Origin: Clostridiales bacterium
GTDB taxonomy: Bacteria > Bacillota > Clostridia > Christensenellales > Aristaeellaceae
Reading direction: 5' to 3'
DNA: 7,278 bases
NCBI GenBank assembly: GCA_004555535.1
Contig: SFHU01000130.1
Span: 1 to 7,278, forward strand
Shown: piece after piece, positions 6,403-7,278 of the stretch
Position numbering within the stretch: position 1 is the stretch's first letter
Layout of the letters: each line of letters starts with the position of its first letter
Made by a program: the position numbers and the translations under genes
The notes under the pieces: generated by a model
Told to the model about the DNA's origin: nothing
What the model saw: only the letters and a program-made list of their open reading frames with translations
Databases searched by the model: none

Positions 6403-6427
6403 GTGCCTGTACAATGCGTACAGACAC
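6403..6427 (-). promoter_or_regulatory. Palindromic operator over the isomerase operon start site
   Basis: The arms 6403-6412 and 6418-6427 are inverted repeats of GTGYCTGTAC with one mismatch, around a five-base centre. The site abuts the -10 box and covers the predicted transcription start near 6421, where a bound repressor would block initiation. A 16-base stretch on the - strand (TGTGTCTGTACGCATT) is identical in the second copy at 6266-6291, including the centre, which pure stem conservation would not require. The regulator is not in the window and its family cannot be named. Confidence 0.65.
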
Positions 6428-6456
6428 AGAGTAGCGCGCGACGGCGCGATTGTCAA
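6428..6456 (-). promoter_or_regulatory. Promoter of the isomerase-transglutaminase operon
   Basis: On the - strand a perfect TTGACA (6456-6451) is followed after 17 bases by TACTCT (6433-6428), a poor -10 box with three of six consensus bases. A strong -35 with a weak -10 is typical of regulated promoters. The -35 box starts 22 bases after the queT stop, so the isomerase operon has its own promoter, although readthrough from queT is not excluded because no clear terminator lies between them. Confidence 0.65.
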
Positions 6457-6477
6457 GAACTTGCGGAAAAAACAGGC

Positions 6478-6978
6478 TCAGGCGAGATATTTGGCCGGAA
6501 TGCGGCGCATGGCGCGGATGAGCAGCGGGCCGACGATCAGGCAGGCAACAGCTTCGCCGGCAGCGACGAAGAGCATACACAGCGGCAGCGCGAGCACCGG
6601 CGCATAGCAATAATGAATGACGGCGCCGACGATCACGCCGTTGAAGAGCACGGGCATGATGGCGGCGAGCCAGAAGCGCTCGCGCAGGCGGCGCGTGCAC
6701 AGCGCAGCCAGCAGCGTGGCAAGCGTGCCGAAGACGATGTCAAAGATCGTGCAGCCGCCGAGGATGTTGGAGAGCAGACAGCCGATGGCCAGCGCGGGGA
6801 CGGCCTCAGGCATCAGGATGGGCAGGAGGGTCATCGCCTCGGAGAAGCGGATTTGCACCTCGCCGTAGCTGAGCGGGGCGAGCAGCAGCGTCAGCACGGT
6901 GTAGAGCGCCGCGATGATCGCGCCGCGCGCGAGGACGCGGACGGCCGTGCGGTTTCCTGCAGGGACAGTGGTGTTCAT
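6478..6978 (-). CDS. queT: QueT family queuosine-precursor transporter
   Basis: This 166-residue integral membrane protein belongs to the QueT (COG4708) family, predicted substrate-specific components of energy-coupling factor transporters that import a queuosine precursor such as preQ1 or preQ0. The family pattern is clear: ARGAIIAALYTVLTLLLAPLSYGEVQIRFSEAMTLLP (17-53), PEAVPALAIGCLLSNILGG (57-75) and DIVFGTLATLLAA (80-92), then hydrophobic segments about 103-122 and 129-154. Substrate binding within the membrane and partnership with a shared EcfT/EcfA module encoded elsewhere are known for the type. The start at 6978 has AAAGGAGA (6986-6993) seven bases upstream. The preQ1-like leader ahead of it supports the assignment and predicts repression when the precursor is plentiful. 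Confidence 0.93.
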   Translation of the reverse strand: MNTTVPAGNRTAVRVLARGAIIAALYTVLTLLLAPLSYGEVQIRFSEAMTLLPILMPEAVPALAIGCLLSNILGGCTIFDIVFGTLATLLAALCTRRLRERFWLAAIMPVLFNGVIVGAVIHYCYAPVLALPLCMLFVAAGEAVACLIVGPLLIRAMRRIPAKYLA

Positions 6979-7028
6979 GGAAAAGTCTCCTTTGTCATTT
7001 TGCTCAACCGCGGCAAAACAGACAAGCC

Positions 7029-7077
7029 AAAGAAAAAGCGGCACAAGGCCGCATGGGAAGGCGCAGCACGCTTTCCC
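7029..7077 (-). terminator. Expression platform of the queT riboswitch, intrinsic terminator
   Basis: On the - strand a nine-position hairpin (7077-7069 with 7063-7055, one A-C mismatch) is followed by GCGGC (7052-7048), a CTTGT loop, GCCGC (7042-7038) and the T-rich tail TTTTTCTTT (7037-7029). The terminator lies between the aptamer and the queT ribosome binding site. GGGCCG (7082-7077) next to the aptamer can pair with CGGCCT (7051-7046) in the terminator's first arm, a plausible antiterminator. Its first two G residues are also in the pseudoknot strand, which would link ligand binding to termination. Confidence 0.75.
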
Positions 7078-7080
7078 GGC

Positions 7081-7120
7081 CCATAGTTTTGTTTAAGGAC
7101 TGGATGGTTTCGAACAGTCC
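7081..7120 (-). ncRNA. preQ1-I-like riboswitch aptamer upstream of queT
   Basis: On the - strand, stem P1 GGACTG (7120-7115) and CAGTCC (7102-7097) encloses a 12-base loop that starts UUC and ends in C just before the 3' arm, the place of the ligand-contacting C in preQ1-I aptamers. The tail UUAAACAAAACU (7096-7085) closely resembles the A-rich tail of known preQ1-I RNAs. A pseudoknot forms from CCAU (7107-7104) with AUGG (7084-7081). It lies about 12 bases after the predicted start site and ahead of a queuosine-precursor transporter gene. One oddity: the second stem uses the end of the loop, not the middle as in the B. subtilis aptamer. Confidence 0.75.
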
Positions 7121-7138
7121 ATTCGGTTGTCGCCTCCC

Positions 7139-7167
7139 ATTATAGCAGGGATGCGCGAATTTCGCAA
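7139..7167 (-). promoter_or_regulatory. queT: queT promoter
   Basis: On the - strand TTGCGA (7167-7162, four of six consensus bases), a 17-base spacer and a perfect TATAAT (7144-7139) are seen. Initiation would be near 7132, so the riboswitch begins at about the twelfth transcribed base and the leader before queT is about 150 bases long. Confidence 0.82.
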
Positions 7168-7206
7168 GGGCCGGGCGGGAACGGAGCGCGGAAGAAAAAA
7201 ATTGAA

Positions 7207-7250
7207 AAGAGCTATTGACAGATGCGCCGGATTGCGCTATAATAGCTCTT
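7207..7250 (+). promoter_or_regulatory. Consensus promoter bracketed by a 10-bp inverted repeat
   Basis: A fully consensus promoter, TTGACA (7215-7220), 17-base spacer, TATAAT (7238-7243), points out of the right edge and is divergent from queT. A perfect inverted repeat AAGAGCTATT (7207-7216) and AATAGCTCTT (7241-7250) overlaps the outer ends of both boxes, 34 bp centre to centre. This would suit a repressor or an activator binding both halves. The driven gene is outside the window. Confidence 0.85.
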
Positions 7251-7278
7251 GTCGTTGGAACGATGTTTCATCGCGGGA
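7251..7278 (+). other. Start of a transcribed leader running off the window
   Basis: Just after the predicted start near 7250 the sequence holds TCGTT/AACGA (7252-7263) and a hairpin CGATG-TTT-CATCG (7261-7273), which overlap. It is too short to tell whether this is a structured leader, a small RNA or the beginning of a gene. Confidence 0.3.

Noticed and set aside
6266..6427. Two similar repeats as a remnant CRISPR array
   Set aside because: Only two copies, 111 bases apart, each palindromic with one forming a terminator, and no cas genes. Operator or attenuator explains them better.
6466..6477. Terminator directly after queT
   Set aside because: There is a T6 run on the - strand (6472-6467) but I find no convincing stem before it, so readthrough from queT cannot be excluded.

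Overview
The window reads as a piece of a GC-rich, Gram-positive-type genome, most likely an uncultured anaerobic Firmicute of the Clostridia. This is inferred from strong AGGAGG-type ribosome binding sites, consensus TTGACA-17-TATAAT promoters in AT-rich islands, intrinsic terminators, a preQ1-type riboswitch ahead of queT and a YcxB-like membrane protein. No rRNA, tRNA, mobile element or CRISPR array is visible.

Layout: positions 1-382 hold an upstream terminator and a strong promoter. A rightward tripartite TRAP transporter operon follows: dctP (383-1402), tandem hairpins, dctQ (1516-2055), and dctM (2052-3362, 4-bp ATGA overlap). After another hairpin comes a small two-helix YcxB-like protein (3430-3990). 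A hairpin-rich convergent spacer (3991-4221) separates these from a leftward block. That block, read from right to left, is queT (6978-6478), an RpiB/LacA/LacB-like sugar isomerase (6227-5589), and a transglutaminase-like protein (5589-4222) that overlaps the isomerase gene by one base (TGATG). A divergent consensus promoter at the right edge (7215-7243) drives something outside the window.

How the parts may work together: the TRAP system would import an organic acid, plausibly a sugar acid, using an ion gradient. The isomerase could act on a sugar or sugar acid, but its link to the TRAP operon is only proximity. The transglutaminase-like protein is co-expressed with the isomerase and lacks an evident signal peptide; its role is unknown. 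queT is a separate unit for uptake of a queuosine precursor.

The most notable regulation is ahead of the isomerase operon. Two near-identical palindromes (6403-6427 and 6266-6291) lie about 136.5 bp apart centre to centre, close to 13 helical turns. One covers the predicted transcription start. The other is also a complete intrinsic terminator just before the ribosome binding site. The leader between them is structured. This could be DNA looping, transcription attenuation, or both. The queT leader carries a preQ1-I-like pseudoknot with a downstream terminator, but its second stem is arranged differently from the textbook aptamer.
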